Shown piece by piece: positions 40,421 to 50,824 of a stretch of 64,000 nucleotides of DNA (position 1 is the stretch's first letter; every line of letters begins with the position of its first letter). The notes under the pieces are model-generated. The model worked only from the letters and a program-made list of their open reading frames with translations, was not told the DNA's origin and did not search any database. Both the position numbers and the translations under genes were made by a program. The stretch covers positions 186,086,495-186,150,494 of the forward strand of contig OZ038379.1 of the NCBI GenBank assembly GCA_964036045.1. Reading direction: 5' to 3'. The stretch comes from Eutreptiella sp. 'Long Island Sound 2002'. Taxonomy: Eukaryota > Euglenozoa > Euglenophyceae > Eutreptiales > Eutreptiaceae.

Positions 40421-43133
40421 TACTAGTTAGCTAAGCTAGTAGGACCAAGGAAAAAGGCTCAAATATTCCCAAAATTACCTCAGAAAATGCATTAAAATTA
40501 CCAAAAACAGCCTCATCAGTTCATAGAAGCCTATCACACTGTAGGTACCCTTGAAAAACAGTGTGATGTACCGTGAATGATGTCCCTTCGGTGGGGCATT
40601 CCTCAAAAGTCGCCGGCGTGCGAAGAAAACGTTTGGAAAATGTTCGGGGGTAGTGGGGTTTGACCCCAGGACTCCCTCCCTAGAGCACATATGCTTGCCC
40701 ACTAGGGTACAGTCGAACGCTCTAATGCGGACGACTTTTGCTGTATAAACAGCGTTTTAGTATACGTCCTGACCAAGGGCCAGGGCGGAGCAATACTCCC
40801 AATGGAGGACACAAACCTCCAGGAGCTGGAAAAAATAGAAAGTGTAACCAGCAGGGAGTGATTCCTGCGGTTTAGCGGGAGGGGTTGCGATTTAGCGAGT
40901 GAAATCGTTAAAAATCGACGAAACCACGCGGGAAATCGTCATTTTTACACATAACTCAAAGTCGCAGACAAGCGCAAAGGAAGGGGACTCCAAGAAAAGG
41001 GTTGCGCAAGCGTAAACGGCTTTTGAAAAAGAAGGTATGAGCCGTAATTTTTAAAGTTCTAAAGGAAATTTTTGCACAGTTGCATCAAAAGTTTTATAAA
41101 TTTTAGAGGAAAGTCTTCAAATTCAACCCACACGACAGAGCAGGTCAACAACCCACCTCTCAGGTATGTCAGTGTCATCTCACACGCATGCATTGCGTTC
41201 GTGTTGGTTGTCTCGTCAAAATGTTAGGGTTGTCAACGCTGTGTTCGTTGGGGGGTCGGGTGTTCCTCTCGCGTGCTCTGCACAGGTCAAAACAGGAATG
41301 AAAGGTATGCGATGCGAATGGAGCGCGCAGCGCGCACGTAGGGTTAGAACATGCGCTGTGCTCGCGATGCATGTGCCTAATCGAGGCATTCACACGCTGT
41401 GACGCTTTACCTGTACCCCAAACTCACCCTTGTTTTCTTCTTCACAGGTAAGTAAAGAAAGCGTTTGTTCGTGTGTGGCCGTGGCGTTAAAGTAGGGTTG
41501 CTTAAAACGCTTAGGCTTGTTTTGTGTTCGCTTCATTCGGCATTCTCACGATGCATGGTGAGTAAGGTAGGTTAGCCCAGGAGGAGCTCACCTCCTGGTA
41601 GAGTCATTGTGGTTAAGGTTCAGCCTCTCTTCCCTGCGTGCACATGATGCTTTAAAGGGTAGGCCACGCGAATTGCGCACGGTAAACCTTGTTTAGGTTA
41701 CCCAGGGGCTCCTCGGTACATTCTTTAAGAGAACCTGAGGAGTCTCTTAAAGCTTGCTTGCTTGACAGGGGAGCTGATCCGTCAGCGTGTTTGCGGACAG
41801 TGTATTATAGGTCACACTGAGAAGCGTATAATACGTGGAGTGTGGCTTGGTTCCTCCGCCGCAAACACCCCTTCATTTGCCTCTGTTGTACAGGTGGGAG
41901 AGGTTAAGGGTGATTGGTGCACGCAGCAGCTGCCTTCGGCGGCTATCCATTTTTCTGCCCGAGCAAAACAGGGGCGCTGATCACAAATCAAATGACTTTG
42001 CCTCAACCAGGAGGGGCGAGGGCAGTTCGACTTCAACGACATCTGCGCTATGCACGCAACGAGAGCACCCCTTCCCTCCAAGCCCTAGCAGGGGAAACGC
42101 GTTGTGGCGTCCCCTGTTAGGCCACAGCTGCTTAGGAGCGCTGTGTTCTCTTGTCTTCTTCACAGGAGGGCCATTAGGGCCTGAGTGCTCTTCGACAGCA
42201 GCACCCAGTTGCGTGTGTAGGGGTTAGGGTCAGCAGGCCTGGCAGGAGTTGGGTGCAAGTAATGAGTGCTCACCCTGCCTTCGAAGGCCGGTGCTGGCGT
42301 TAGTGAGTGTAGTGTAGTGGTGTCTCCTGTCCCGCGTGCTTTTCCTCGTGGGCAGGGGAGTGCGTTACCTTTTGGCCTGTAGCAAAAATGGGCGTTTTGT
42401 ATGCCCTTAGCACACTTGGCCACCCCTCCCCTCTAGTAGGTAGGGCTTTTGCCGTCTACCCCAAGGATAGGCGCCAGCACAGAAATTGGGCGCCATAGGA
42501 GTGGTAATAGTACCTGATTAGGACCTTCGGTCCGACGTCAGCGAAGCCCGGTCTCTGGGAGCCACGCTGGGGAGAGAAGTGAGACACACACAGACATACG
42601 TAGCACACATAGGGGTATGGTAAACCCTGTAAGGAAGGGTAGAACCCCATGGGTCTGGACCAGTCAGGGGTCCTAACTGTGGGCTCGCTTGTCCCCATGG
42701 AGGGAAGACACACCTTGCCTCATAACACCTTGCTTGTCATTCCCCCCTGGTGTAGTAAGCCACCGTTCTCCGTTGGCTCTCCAAGGTCATTACATTAGGG
42801 CAGTACCCATGCAACACATGGTCAACAAGGCAAACACTCGCTGGGTGGCTGCAATCCTGATAAGCAACCACCTGGCTCACGCTGGAAACCATAGGCATGG
42901 GTCTGCAGGGCACAGACAGGGTCAGTGCAGTGCTCAGTAAGCAGTAGTCTGTGAAAAAAAAACCAATGGCCTTCGGCCAGGGAGTGGTTGTCACGGGGGG
43001 CTAACGGTCCTGTCCTGCGATGCAATGCGGGGCGACTGTGACAACTGCTCTTACACCCATACTCAGGCACGTCTGCAGAAGGGTGCTCACTGCACTTGTC
43101 AGTAGACTGACACAGGGAAATTAGTTTCGCTTC
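40421..43133 (-). other. Element D long 3' untranslated region
   Basis: About 2.7 kb with no recognised protein. A tRNA-like stretch lies at about 40630-40725 (minus strand; CCTAGTGG D-loop-like segment and GGGGTCAAACCCC T-arm-like hairpin). The pol-proximal half is shared with element C. Confidence 0.65.
41652..42180 (-). promoter_or_regulatory. Conserved structured block in element D 3' region
   Basis: Counterpart of 17419-17935. Stem-loops at 41704-41744 and 42085-42120, and a GCGCC/GGGCGC stem at 42471-42493. Near-identity here contrasts with the clearly diverged proteins of C and D. Confidence 0.65.
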
Positions 43134-44972
43134 TTACGCTGGGACAGTCTCAGCACGGGTTAGGAGCTGACCCTCGTTGTTCTCAACGAGGTAAGTGCGG
43201 AAGATGGGGTTGATACTCCCATCTGGTTGTATGAAGGCTGACATAGGTTCCCAGGTCCCCTCAGACAACCCATAGCCATCCCACAGGGTTAGGAATTTCG
43301 AGCCCTGTTTATACTCGTGGCGAGCAATACCTGCAACCACGTAGTAACCATCAACTGCCATCTCGTCGGCAGTCATCTCTTCGAGTTCGTCTGCCTCCTC
43401 TAGACTGGCAGCGTTCTCTAGGTCTATAAGCTCAACCTCACTGTCGCTGAGGCGCCACTCATCCCAAGACAAGTCGTCAGGGGAGTGATAGTGCCTCAAC
43501 TGCTTAGGTGCACACAGCAGTTCACCACCTAGACGTGGACTGCACCTGACATGGATCCTGGATCCATCTATCCTGATGATACGATAGGGTCCAAAGTAAG
43601 GGTCCTGTAGGCAGTTACGTGGCCAGGAGGGTAGGCGTGAATGGTGTACCAGGACAAGGTCACCAACCTTGAAGCTGGCAGGTCGCCGTAGGCGGTTCCG
43701 TCGGCTCTGGTCACGGTCACGAATGTGTCTTAGGTTAGTACCCGCCTGGTTAGCCAGAGACTGCTTGTGTTCCAGCCAATCTCCCACAGGGCTCTTGAAG
43801 TCCTCAGGAAAGGGGGTTTTGAAGAACCAAGCAGGTCGTCCTCCATGGAACAGTTCGTGGGGGGTGAAACCCGTAGAAGAGCTCCGCTGTGAGTTCATGG
43901 TCAGCACTGCCCAGGGCACTAGGCGTACCCAGTCCTTGGTGCGCTCCTGTTTCATCAGGATTCTTAAGTTTTGCTCCACCACACGGTTCTGTCTCTCACA
44001 GAGAGGGTTAGACGTGTGGGTATAGGGCACACCTGTGGTTACCTCCACGTTGAGGGCATTTAGCACTCGTTTGTACCACCCAGTGTCACTGCGGATGCGT
44101 ACATCTTCATCAGAGTGCACCTGCTTAGGTGCTCCATAGGGTTCGAACCATTGTTCGACCAACATTTTCACAGTCTGCTCACCTGTGATTTTCTTATTGC
44201 AAGGGAACACACGGGTGAAGCGAGATAGACCACAGGTGACCACGAGGCAACTATCATAGCCGCCAAAGCGTGGTAGGCCGTGGATGTAATCCACGTAGAG
44301 AAGAGAGTTAGCACAATAGGGTATGGGTAAGCTGGTTATCAGGCCCCTATCCCTACTGTCGCTCTGCTTGCTGGCATGACAAGCACAAGCATCCACAATG
44401 GTCTGCATACGCGACCTCAGTTCAGTCAGGGTTAGACTAGAGTAGAAACACTCACGGAAGAAGTCCACTGAGCGATTAGCGCCAGTGTGACCAGAACTGA
44501 GGTGGGACCACTGTAGGCACCCATCCAGTCGTGCCTCAGGCACCACAATTCGGTCCTCGTAGAAGAGGTACTGACTGTTTTTATACCACTGCTGCCCGTC
44601 AATGACACGGGGTTCGAGACCAGTGCTGAGGGTTTGGAGAATTTCTTCATACTCTGACTGATAGTCGGTTAGACTCCAACCCTCCAGGATTCCAGCAGTG
44701 CGCATGGACAGGTCAAGCTGGACATCCATACGCTGGAAAGCCTCTTTGGCGAGCGCCTCAGAGCTCTCACCAATAAGCGCATCGAAGTTGTTGCGCGATA
44801 TATAGTCAGACAGTTCATTCTTAATCCCGGGGATATGATGCACTGTCAGCCTGAACTGGCTCAGGTAAGTCCACCACAGTTTTAGCTTTGCTTTTTCTGG
44901 TGGTCGGCCCTTCTGAAAAGACTTCACAGGCTCCTGGTCACATAGCCAGACAATGGGGTTAGATCCCAGGAG
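43134..44972 (-). CDS. pol: Element D pol: end of RNase H, integrase, chromodomain-like tail
   Basis: Same frame as the upstream pol segment, separated by UGA at 44973 where element C has an Arg codon (CGA), a likely C-to-T nonsense change. Contains the last RNase H motif (LSDYISRNNF), an integrase zinc region (HLSSGHTGANR, CACHASK), and the core triad in VDYIHG, HSDEDVRI and NPLCERQNR. A GPY-like module (DPYFGPYRIIRIDG) and chromodomain-like end (GSKFLTLWDGYGLSEGTWEP) follow. Ends with UAA. Confidence 0.9.
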   Translation of the reverse strand, partial: LLGSNPIVWLCDQEPVKSFQKGRPPEKAKLKLWWTYLSQFRLTVHHIPGIKNELSDYISRNNFDALIGESSEALAKEAFQRMDVQLDLSMRTAGILEGWSLTDYQSEYEEILQTLSTGLEPRVIDGQQWYKNSQYLFYEDRIVVPEARLDGCLQWSHLSSGHTGANRSVDFFRECFYSSLTLTELRSRMQTIVDACACHASKQSDSRDRGLITSLPIPYCANSLLYVDYIHGLPRFGGYDSCLVVTCGLSRFTRVFPCNKKITGEQTVKMLVEQWFEPYGAPKQVHSDEDVRIRSDTGWYKRVLNALNVEVTTGVPYTHTSNPLCERQNRVVEQNLRILMKQERTKDWVRLVPWAVLTMNSQRSSSTGFTPHELFHGGRPAWFFKTPFPEDFKSPVGDWLEHKQSLANQAGTNLRHIRDRDQSRRNRLRRPASFKVGDLVLVHHSRLPSWPRNCLQDPYFGPYRIIRIDGSRIHVRCSPRLGGELLCAPKQLRHYHSPDDLSWDEWRLSDSEVELIDLENAASLEEADELEEMTADEMAVDGYYVVAGIARHEYKQGSKFLTLWDGYGLSEGTWEPMSAFIQPDGSINPIFRTYLVENNEGQLLTRAETVPA

Positions 44973-47921
44973 TCAGGATTGTGACGATAGCACCAACATA
45001 CCGGCCAGGAGTTCCTGGTCATAGGTGCTGTAGTTGGAACGCGCTTGGTTCCATTTCCAATTCCAGTGTCCTAGTGGTACCAGTCGCCACTCACTGGTAG
45101 GATAGTCATGTTTCAACGAACCATCACGGTTCAGTCCAGTAGTACGATAATGGCAGTGGGTTAGTTCAGCGGGGTTAAGCTCCTGCCATTGGTAGATCGT
45201 ACCACCCCCCCCTACATCACTGGCATCAGTGATCAGGACTATCTCGCCCTCAGGGCGGGGCACTCCCAGGCAGTTGGAGGAGGCAATCTTCTTCTTCAAC
45301 TCCTGGAAACACTCTTCCTCTCTGGAGGTCCACCTCCAGGGAGTAGCTTTCTTGATCAGGTCAGTGAGGGGTGCAGAGGAGTAAGTAAAATTGTGGATGT
45401 GACGCCGATAGAAATTACAGGCGCCCACAAAACTCCTCACATCGTGTAGACCCTTCTTAGGGTCATCGCGAATCTGCATGTCCTGTAGGGGCTGCATCTG
45501 AGACGCGGCTGGTTTCCACCAGCCATACCCCACGTCGAAACCCAAATACTCCATCTCCTCTTTCATAAACTCACATTTTTCGAGTTTGATTCGGAGATGG
45601 TTTTCTTGACAGACAATGAAAAATTCACGGAGGAGAAGGACGTGGTCCTCTTTGGTATTAGTACCCAAACTCACGTCGTCGATGTGAGCCTCCATTTCTG
45701 CACCCCGAGAAATCAACTCTTGTACTAGAGGCCTGCGCCTCAGTATGTATAAAATTTTGTTCATACGCTCCTGTAAGAGCGCTAGGGCATTAGCCACCCC
45801 GAAAGGCACAACCTTCCACTTGAAAACACGACCCTTAGGGGTTATAAAGGCCAACAGCTCCTGAGCTGCGGCGGCTAGGTCCACCTGCCAGAAACCGGAG
45901 CGTTTGTCCATTTTGGTCTTATACCTGCATTTGGCAATACGCTCCAGGGTGTTTTCCATGTTAGGAATACTCCCTGAGTGGTTCTGGGTTTTCTTGTTGA
46001 CCTCACCATAGTCTACAACAAGACGTAGGGCAGTCGACCCTGGTTTAGCAACAAGGAAACAGGGACTGCAGTGATGGGGATAGTCCCCGTGTTTATACTC
46101 TTCAACGAGGCCAGCATCAATGCATTCTTGGATCTGGCGCTCGATTTCTTCAACCTGTTCCTGTGGAGCGGGATAGGGACGACGTCTCACTCGCGTCTTT
46201 TCAAATTCTGGTTTCAATTTCAGGTCCATCTGGACCAGTTTTTTACAAGAAAGGGGAGGCGGCAAGGCGCCGAACACCTCCTCATAGGTTAGGAGCAGTT
46301 TCTTCAGTCGGGGGTCAAGGTTAAGACTCTCGAGTTTCTGAAGGAAATCCTCCTCAGCATGGAGGTTGCTTTTTCCATGTTCTTTCTTTTTCTGCCGATC
46401 AGCAGTTTCGGCAGGCACAGTACCATCGTCCCACTCAGGGGGACATTGCTGCCCATAGTGTAGAGAATACACTAGAGGTATCTCAGGATGAGGCAGCGTA
46501 TACGACTCATCGTCCTCCTCAGACCAGATGGAGTATTTCCAGGTCTGTCTGAGGTATTGCAGCCGCTCTTGGAGCTCAATACCTTCGGCCTTCAGGTACA
46601 ACAGCCGCCGGAGTTCTTGAGTGTCATGCTCAGACAATGGCATGTTATTAGCAGCAGGCCGCGCCAGAGCATCAGCACTCCGGGCCACGGGTTCGCCTGT
46701 GTGCACAGGCTGCATGTGTAGCACTGGCTTCCCAACAGGGGAAGCGGGTTCAGAGGTTGACTCTAGATCTACCTCCTCTAGCAACAGCTGGGCTAGGAAA
46801 ACACTATGTTTTAGGTCAACACAGCTGGGATCAACAGAGGGAATAGTGCTGGCGATCTCAGACAGTTGGTCGTCAGCATCCTCTTTTACAGCTGCAGGTT
46901 CCAGATAGTCATCAGGAGACTCACACCCTGTAAGTGTGGCAGATAGGTGCTCAGGAGATCGATTTTTGAGATCATAAAGGGTCAGGCCACGATTTTCGGC
47001 CATGACTTCTTTTAGTAGCACCTGGTCTAGGTCACACAGGGGTACAGGATTGAGAGATCCATCGACGATGGACAGGAAACTGGCCCACTCAGGGGCCTGC
47101 ATAGCTGTGTCTGAGTCCTCAGGCACACAGATGGGGCCGTCGGGGAGTTGCACTCTTCCCACGGTCATTCGATCTAGCATACAGCGCCAGTAAGCATGTT
47201 CACCAGAGCAACCCCAGTCAGGGGTGCACATAACAACCCTTCCTCCCTCATAAGCGAGTTTGGTTAGAACCTTCGCGAGCAGGGAGAAGGGAGGGTTAGC
47301 ATACGCTAGGCCCATTGCTTTCCAGAAGAAACGGAAAGCATTGTTCAGTTGTTTCGAGCAGTACAACTGCATGATGTGCTGTTGTTGGCTGGCAAACAAT
47401 TCCACCTGGATCTCATCCAGGTTTACCTGAAGGGCCGCCAGTCCATTTTCAAGAACGTGACGGGCCAATCGGTAGTTTTCAGTACGATAGTTCGTCTTGG
47501 CTGCGTAGCGCAGCCCAGACTCTTTTCGTCCTGACAGCTCCAAAGGTACGGAGAATAGCCCACTGCCAAAGTCGCAGTGCAAAGAATAGGGACGCTGTAG
47601 GGACAGCATTTTTACCTGGGGGTTTCTTCGTAGAAAGTCGGTGCCAATGACGATGTCAAAGGCGTCAGTGTCCAACACTCTGCAGTGTCGGGTCACGGTT
47701 TCGTCGCCCAGACATATAGTCACATCGACCCCCCCCAAGGAATGGATGGTACGCCCATCCCCTACTCTTATGGCCACGGTCTTAGTTTTCTTGAAAGTCT
47801 TAAGCAGGCGCCGGGCCACTATGGAAAGTGTTGCACCGGTATCAAGCACCGCTCGAAAAACCTGATCCCCGATTTTCACGAGGATCCAGAAAACCAAGTC
47901 CTCCTCTTCGGAGCCGCCCCC
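44973..47921 (-). CDS. pol: Element D pol: protease, MTase-like domain, RT, RNase H
   Basis: Open from the codon after UAG 47922 to UGA 44973. From a TTG at 47897: protease DTGA at 19-22 with DIVIGTDF near 81-88; methyltransferase-like domain with VELFAS at 165-170, YANPPF at 199-204 (47297-47286) and VVMCTPDWG; acidic linker; RT with YKTKMDKRSGFWQVDL and the box HIDDVSLG (45675-45686); RNase H with ITDASDVGGGG. The HIDD box agrees with element C. It shares order and motifs with C throughout but differs at many residues. Confidence 0.92.
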   Translation of the reverse strand, partial: GGGSEEEDLVFWILVKIGDQVFRAVLDTGATLSIVARRLLKTFKKTKTVAIRVGDGRTIHSLGGVDVTICLGDETVTRHCRVLDTDAFDIVIGTDFLRRNPQVKMLSLQRPYSLHCDFGSGLFSVPLELSGRKESGLRYAAKTNYRTENYRLARHVLENGLAALQVNLDEIQVELFASQQQHIMQLYCSKQLNNAFRFFWKAMGLAYANPPFSLLAKVLTKLAYEGGRVVMCTPDWGCSGEHAYWRCMLDRMTVGRVQLPDGPICVPEDSDTAMQAPEWASFLSIVDGSLNPVPLCDLDQVLLKEVMAENRGLTLYDLKNRSPEHLSATLTGCESPDDYLEPAAVKEDADDQLSEIASTIPSVDPSCVDLKHSVFLAQLLLEEVDLESTSEPASPVGKPVLHMQPVHTGEPVARSADALARPAANNMPLSEHDTQELRRLLYLKAEGIELQERLQYLRQTWKYSIWSEEDDESYTLPHPEIPLVYSLHYGQQCPPEWDDGTVPAETADRQKKKEHGKSNLHAEEDFLQKLESLNLDPRLKKLLLTYEEVFGALPPPLSCKKLVQMDLKLKPEFEKTRVRRRPYPAPQEQVEEIERQIQECIDAGLVEEYKHGDYPHHCSPCFLVAKPGSTALRLVVDYGEVNKKTQNHSGSIPNMENTLERIAKCRYKTKMDKRSGFWQVDLAAAAQELLAFITPKGRVFKWKVVPFGVANALALLQERMNKILYILRRRPLVQELISRGAEMEAHIDDVSLGTNTKEDHVLLLREFFIVCQENHLRIKLEKCEFMKEEMEYLGFDVGYGWWKPAASQMQPLQDMQIRDDPKKGLHDVRSFVGACNFYRRHIHNFTYSSAPLTDLIKKATPWRWTSREEECFQELKKKIASSNCLGVPRPEGEIVLITDASDVGGGGTIYQWQELNPAELTHCHYRTTGLNRDGSLKHDYPTSEWRLVPLGHWNWKWNQARSNYSTYDQELLAGMLVLSSQS

Positions 47922-47924
47922 CTA
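47922..47924 (-). promoter_or_regulatory. In-frame UAG at element D gag-pol border (candidate readthrough stop)
   Basis: The minus strand reads GAA-UAG-GGG-GGC, in frame with pol and with the upstream gag tail. A 7-bp stem (GATCCTC/GGGGATC) can form about 33 nt downstream. Same place and GG context as in elements A and B. Confidence 0.6.
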
Positions 47925-50087
47925 TTCCTCATCAGGGAACTTCGCATCCACCCCTGCAGCCATGAGGGACTTGGCCATCCAGGCCAAGCGCCTCTTCTTG
48001 GAATTATTCCCCTCAGGGGTAGCGTTATCTCCTTGGGGGCGTTTCTTGGGGTCACCTGCGGCAGGAGCGGGTGTAGCAGCAGGAGTGGGTGTAGCAACGG
48101 GCGCTGATGAGCGCCTCTAGGGGTTCGGGGGTCCAGTTTTGCCACCCCCCTTGCCACCTCCTTTACCACCTTTATCCCCATTCGGGGGATTTCTGGCGGG
48201 CGTCTGGGTCTTCTTGCGTTCCGCCTCCTGACGCTTGAGTTTGTCACTCTCGCGTTTCTTCATGTGGCATTCGTCCTCGTAGTGACGACGTTTGCCACAG
48301 TAACCACAGGTGATGGTACACCTGAAATGGTCCTGATGGGTCACAGTTTTCCCATCTTTGGTATGCTGCTGACGTTTCATCTGCAGCATACAGCCACTGC
48401 GGAGATCGCAGTCAGAGGCATGACAAGGTCCCCCCTTGTCATTGACAGGTCTGCAGTAGAACAGGGGGGGTGTACCTGCATCAGGTTTAACCTCATTCAT
48501 GGCACGTAGGTTACCCCTCCCTTTACCACCTCCCTGGTTGGTGTTAGTGGGATTTTTATGCCCTTTCCCTTCGCCACGTTCGGGGTAGGGGTACCACCTC
48601 GTCCCAAATGCTTCTTGAGGAATTTCTCCATGTGGGAGTCATTCTCTCTCTCAAGGGCTAGCTCAATCAAGAGATCCACCAGTTCATCGTACGAGTGGGT
48701 CCTGCTCTTCCTTTCAGAGGTGGAGCGGCAATCATCCCACGTACGCTGGGTGATCTTACTTATGAGCCACAGGTGGGGCTCAGTGGCTCCGTAGGAGCCC
48801 ACGTTCATCCTCGAAAACTAGTACTCCAAGTCGCACACATACTCAGAAATTCGCGCAGCGGATGGAAACTCAGGGAGCATAGGTAGCTCCTCGATCTGTG
48901 TGCGTACGCTGAGGTCAGTCTCATAGACTGGGAATGTTTTCTCCAACCTCAGGAGTACCTCTGCCCAGGTAGAACAGGTTTTCACAATCTGTTTCACCTG
49001 TTTTTGCAAAAACTTCTTTTTGCATGAGCGTTTTAGCAGTGAACATTTGGTGGCCACATTCACATGGGATTGGCCAGTCAACAAAAGGAACTCTGCAAAT
49101 TCTTCTGCCCATTCGGGCAGATTTTTGGGGTCGAACTCCGGCAGTTTCAGCTGGATGTTCGCCTGGGCAATTGGTTTGCCCGTTCTCCCACCCCCCGGAG
49201 TTAGGCCTGAAGGCGACACGCCGGCAAGAGGTGCCAGGGCTGACAGGCCTCTTCTCTCAATCTCTGTGACAGGCACGTCCTGTAGATCAGCCATAGGCAC
49301 TGTCCTGGCACGGGGGTGAAAGGGGCTGGGGCAGGTGACCTTAGGCAACAGCCTTGAGACCCTTGATCTCTTGAGATCTTCGGCCAGGGTACTCAGTCCT
49401 GGAGAGAGAGAGGGCAACTCTGGCTTGGGTAAGGGTTCTGCAATACCCAGTTTAGCCTTAATGGCCTCCGATAGGGCCGTCACATCTGGATCTTCTGATC
49501 CAGACAGGAGTTTGGCCAACAGCTCGGCCGTATGATCCAGGGCACCGTAGGTTGGCCTTGGATGATGTTGTTCTTCGACTCGAGTCGGGCCCACTTCGGG
49601 AGCCCTTGGGGTTGGACAACATGGTCTTGGATACTCAGGTCTTAGTTGTCTTGGCAGGGATGCAGTGGACGGAGGACCAGAGTGCGCGTAGGACCCTAGG
49701 TCTGTACGTGGTCTGGATCCATGTAAAGCCAATGGCTCCTCTCCATCTTCCCCACGGATGGATTTGTAGTACTCCTCATGTAGGATGTACTCATCCATCT
49801 TCTTCCTCAGTTCCTCATACCCCTCAGGGCCTTCAATCGCTGTTGAGGATGAAGCCGGACAGTTGGATCTGGATACTGAGGCAGCTACACGTCTGTGGAG
49901 GTGACTGAAGCTGTCTCCACCGTGTGCTGCTAAGGCCTCGGTGGTAAGGCCTTTATTTTCTTCCGCCCTTCTGCGTTCTGGATCTCCTTGGGACCCAGAT
50001 GCGCCACTGAGATGATGTGGAGCTCGGTAAGGTGGTTCACTCATTGGGTGGGCCATGCTGCCCATTTGCACTTGGACAGTTCTGATC
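47925..50087 (-). pseudogene. gag: Element D gag, decayed
   Basis: Begins at the inversion breakpoint (VQVQMGSMAHPMSEPP). It includes a long hydrophilic N-terminal part, a capsid-like region (IQLKLPEFDPKNLPEWAEEF), UAG at 48818 (Leu in element C), a frameshift within the G-rich stretch near 48500-48540, a CCHC knuckle CGYCGKRRHYEDEC, UAG at 48117, and an Ala/Pro- and Lys-rich tail up to UAG 47922. Because of the inversion its 5' frame is now fused to element E protease codons at 50088. Confidence 0.82.
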
Positions 50088-50356
50088 ACTATACATATGG
50101 TGGCGCCAGTATCCAATACCCCCAGGTATTCACGTCCCCCTAGTCGGATATGTACCCAAAACACCAGGTCTTGGGTGCCACCAGAGCGTCCCCATCGGAA
50201 TTCCGCGGGACAGGTCACCTCGAACCCCTTGTTCCGCAGCTTGCGGGCCATCCTCATGAAACGGCTTCTCTTCTTAGCGTTGCCGCCATCACCACCTTCG
50301 TGCTCCCGTTTGGCCCCTTGTTCTTTCTGGGCCTGCGTCTGTGAGCGTGTGGTAGG
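50088..50356 (-). pseudogene. Element E fragment: gag end and protease start
   Basis: Matches element C from TTRSQ...QEQGAKREHEGG to VLDTGATICIV. Homology starts at about 50356 (5' truncation) and stops at the inversion breakpoint 50088. The next codons of the same gene (AKK...) are found at 34434 on the plus strand. Confidence 0.82.
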
Positions 50357-50824
50357 AAGTGCCACGCCTGAAGGCATCCCAGTGTGCCACCGCAGCACAA
50401 CACAAACTGGAAGGCTGAGTAAATGACAGCGGTGTGCTATGCACAGTAAAAACAGCATCGAAGAAAGAAGTCTACACACTAAGGTGGTGAGGGTTTTTTG
50501 ATGCATGGCAGCTCTGCTGCCCAAATCAGTGCTGAATCACAGTAGCATGTGTTCCTCGAAGGACGGCTGCATATTATACACTTTGTTCTGTCCTCTGTCT
50601 GTTGGCTCTGGGCTGGGGTTCTGGGTTGTGTGGGTTAGTTGGGGGGGGGGGGGGGTGCTTGAGTTTGTGGTGCTGGGTTGTGTGTTTTTGTTTTTTTGGG
50701 GGGGTTCCGGTTCCGGTCGTGCGGTGGGTGGGGGTTACTGGGGGGGGGGGGGGGGATTGTTGTCTGTCATGGACTTGGCGACGTTGCCCTGGAGTATCTC
50801 ACAATGGGGGTTTTGGGGGAGTGC
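50357..50824. other. Unassigned spacer with poly-G runs
   Basis: No gene recognised. G runs at 50641-50655 and 50740-50755 lie in a GT-rich low-complexity stretch on the plus strand. Confidence 0.5.

Larger units (their letters stand above)
33611..50087. mobile_element. Element D: Ty3/gypsy retrotransposon inserted antisense in element C, split by the inversion
   Basis: The 5' LTR, primer site and first gag codons are at 33611-34433 (plus strand); the rest of gag, pol, 3' untranslated region and 3' LTR are at 50087-39701 (minus strand). Total about 11.2 kb. The target duplication GCGAC is at 39696-39700 and, as complement, 33606-33610; element E at 34886 shows the empty site. The two LTRs are 709-710 bp and a few percent diverged by eye. 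Confidence 0.85.
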
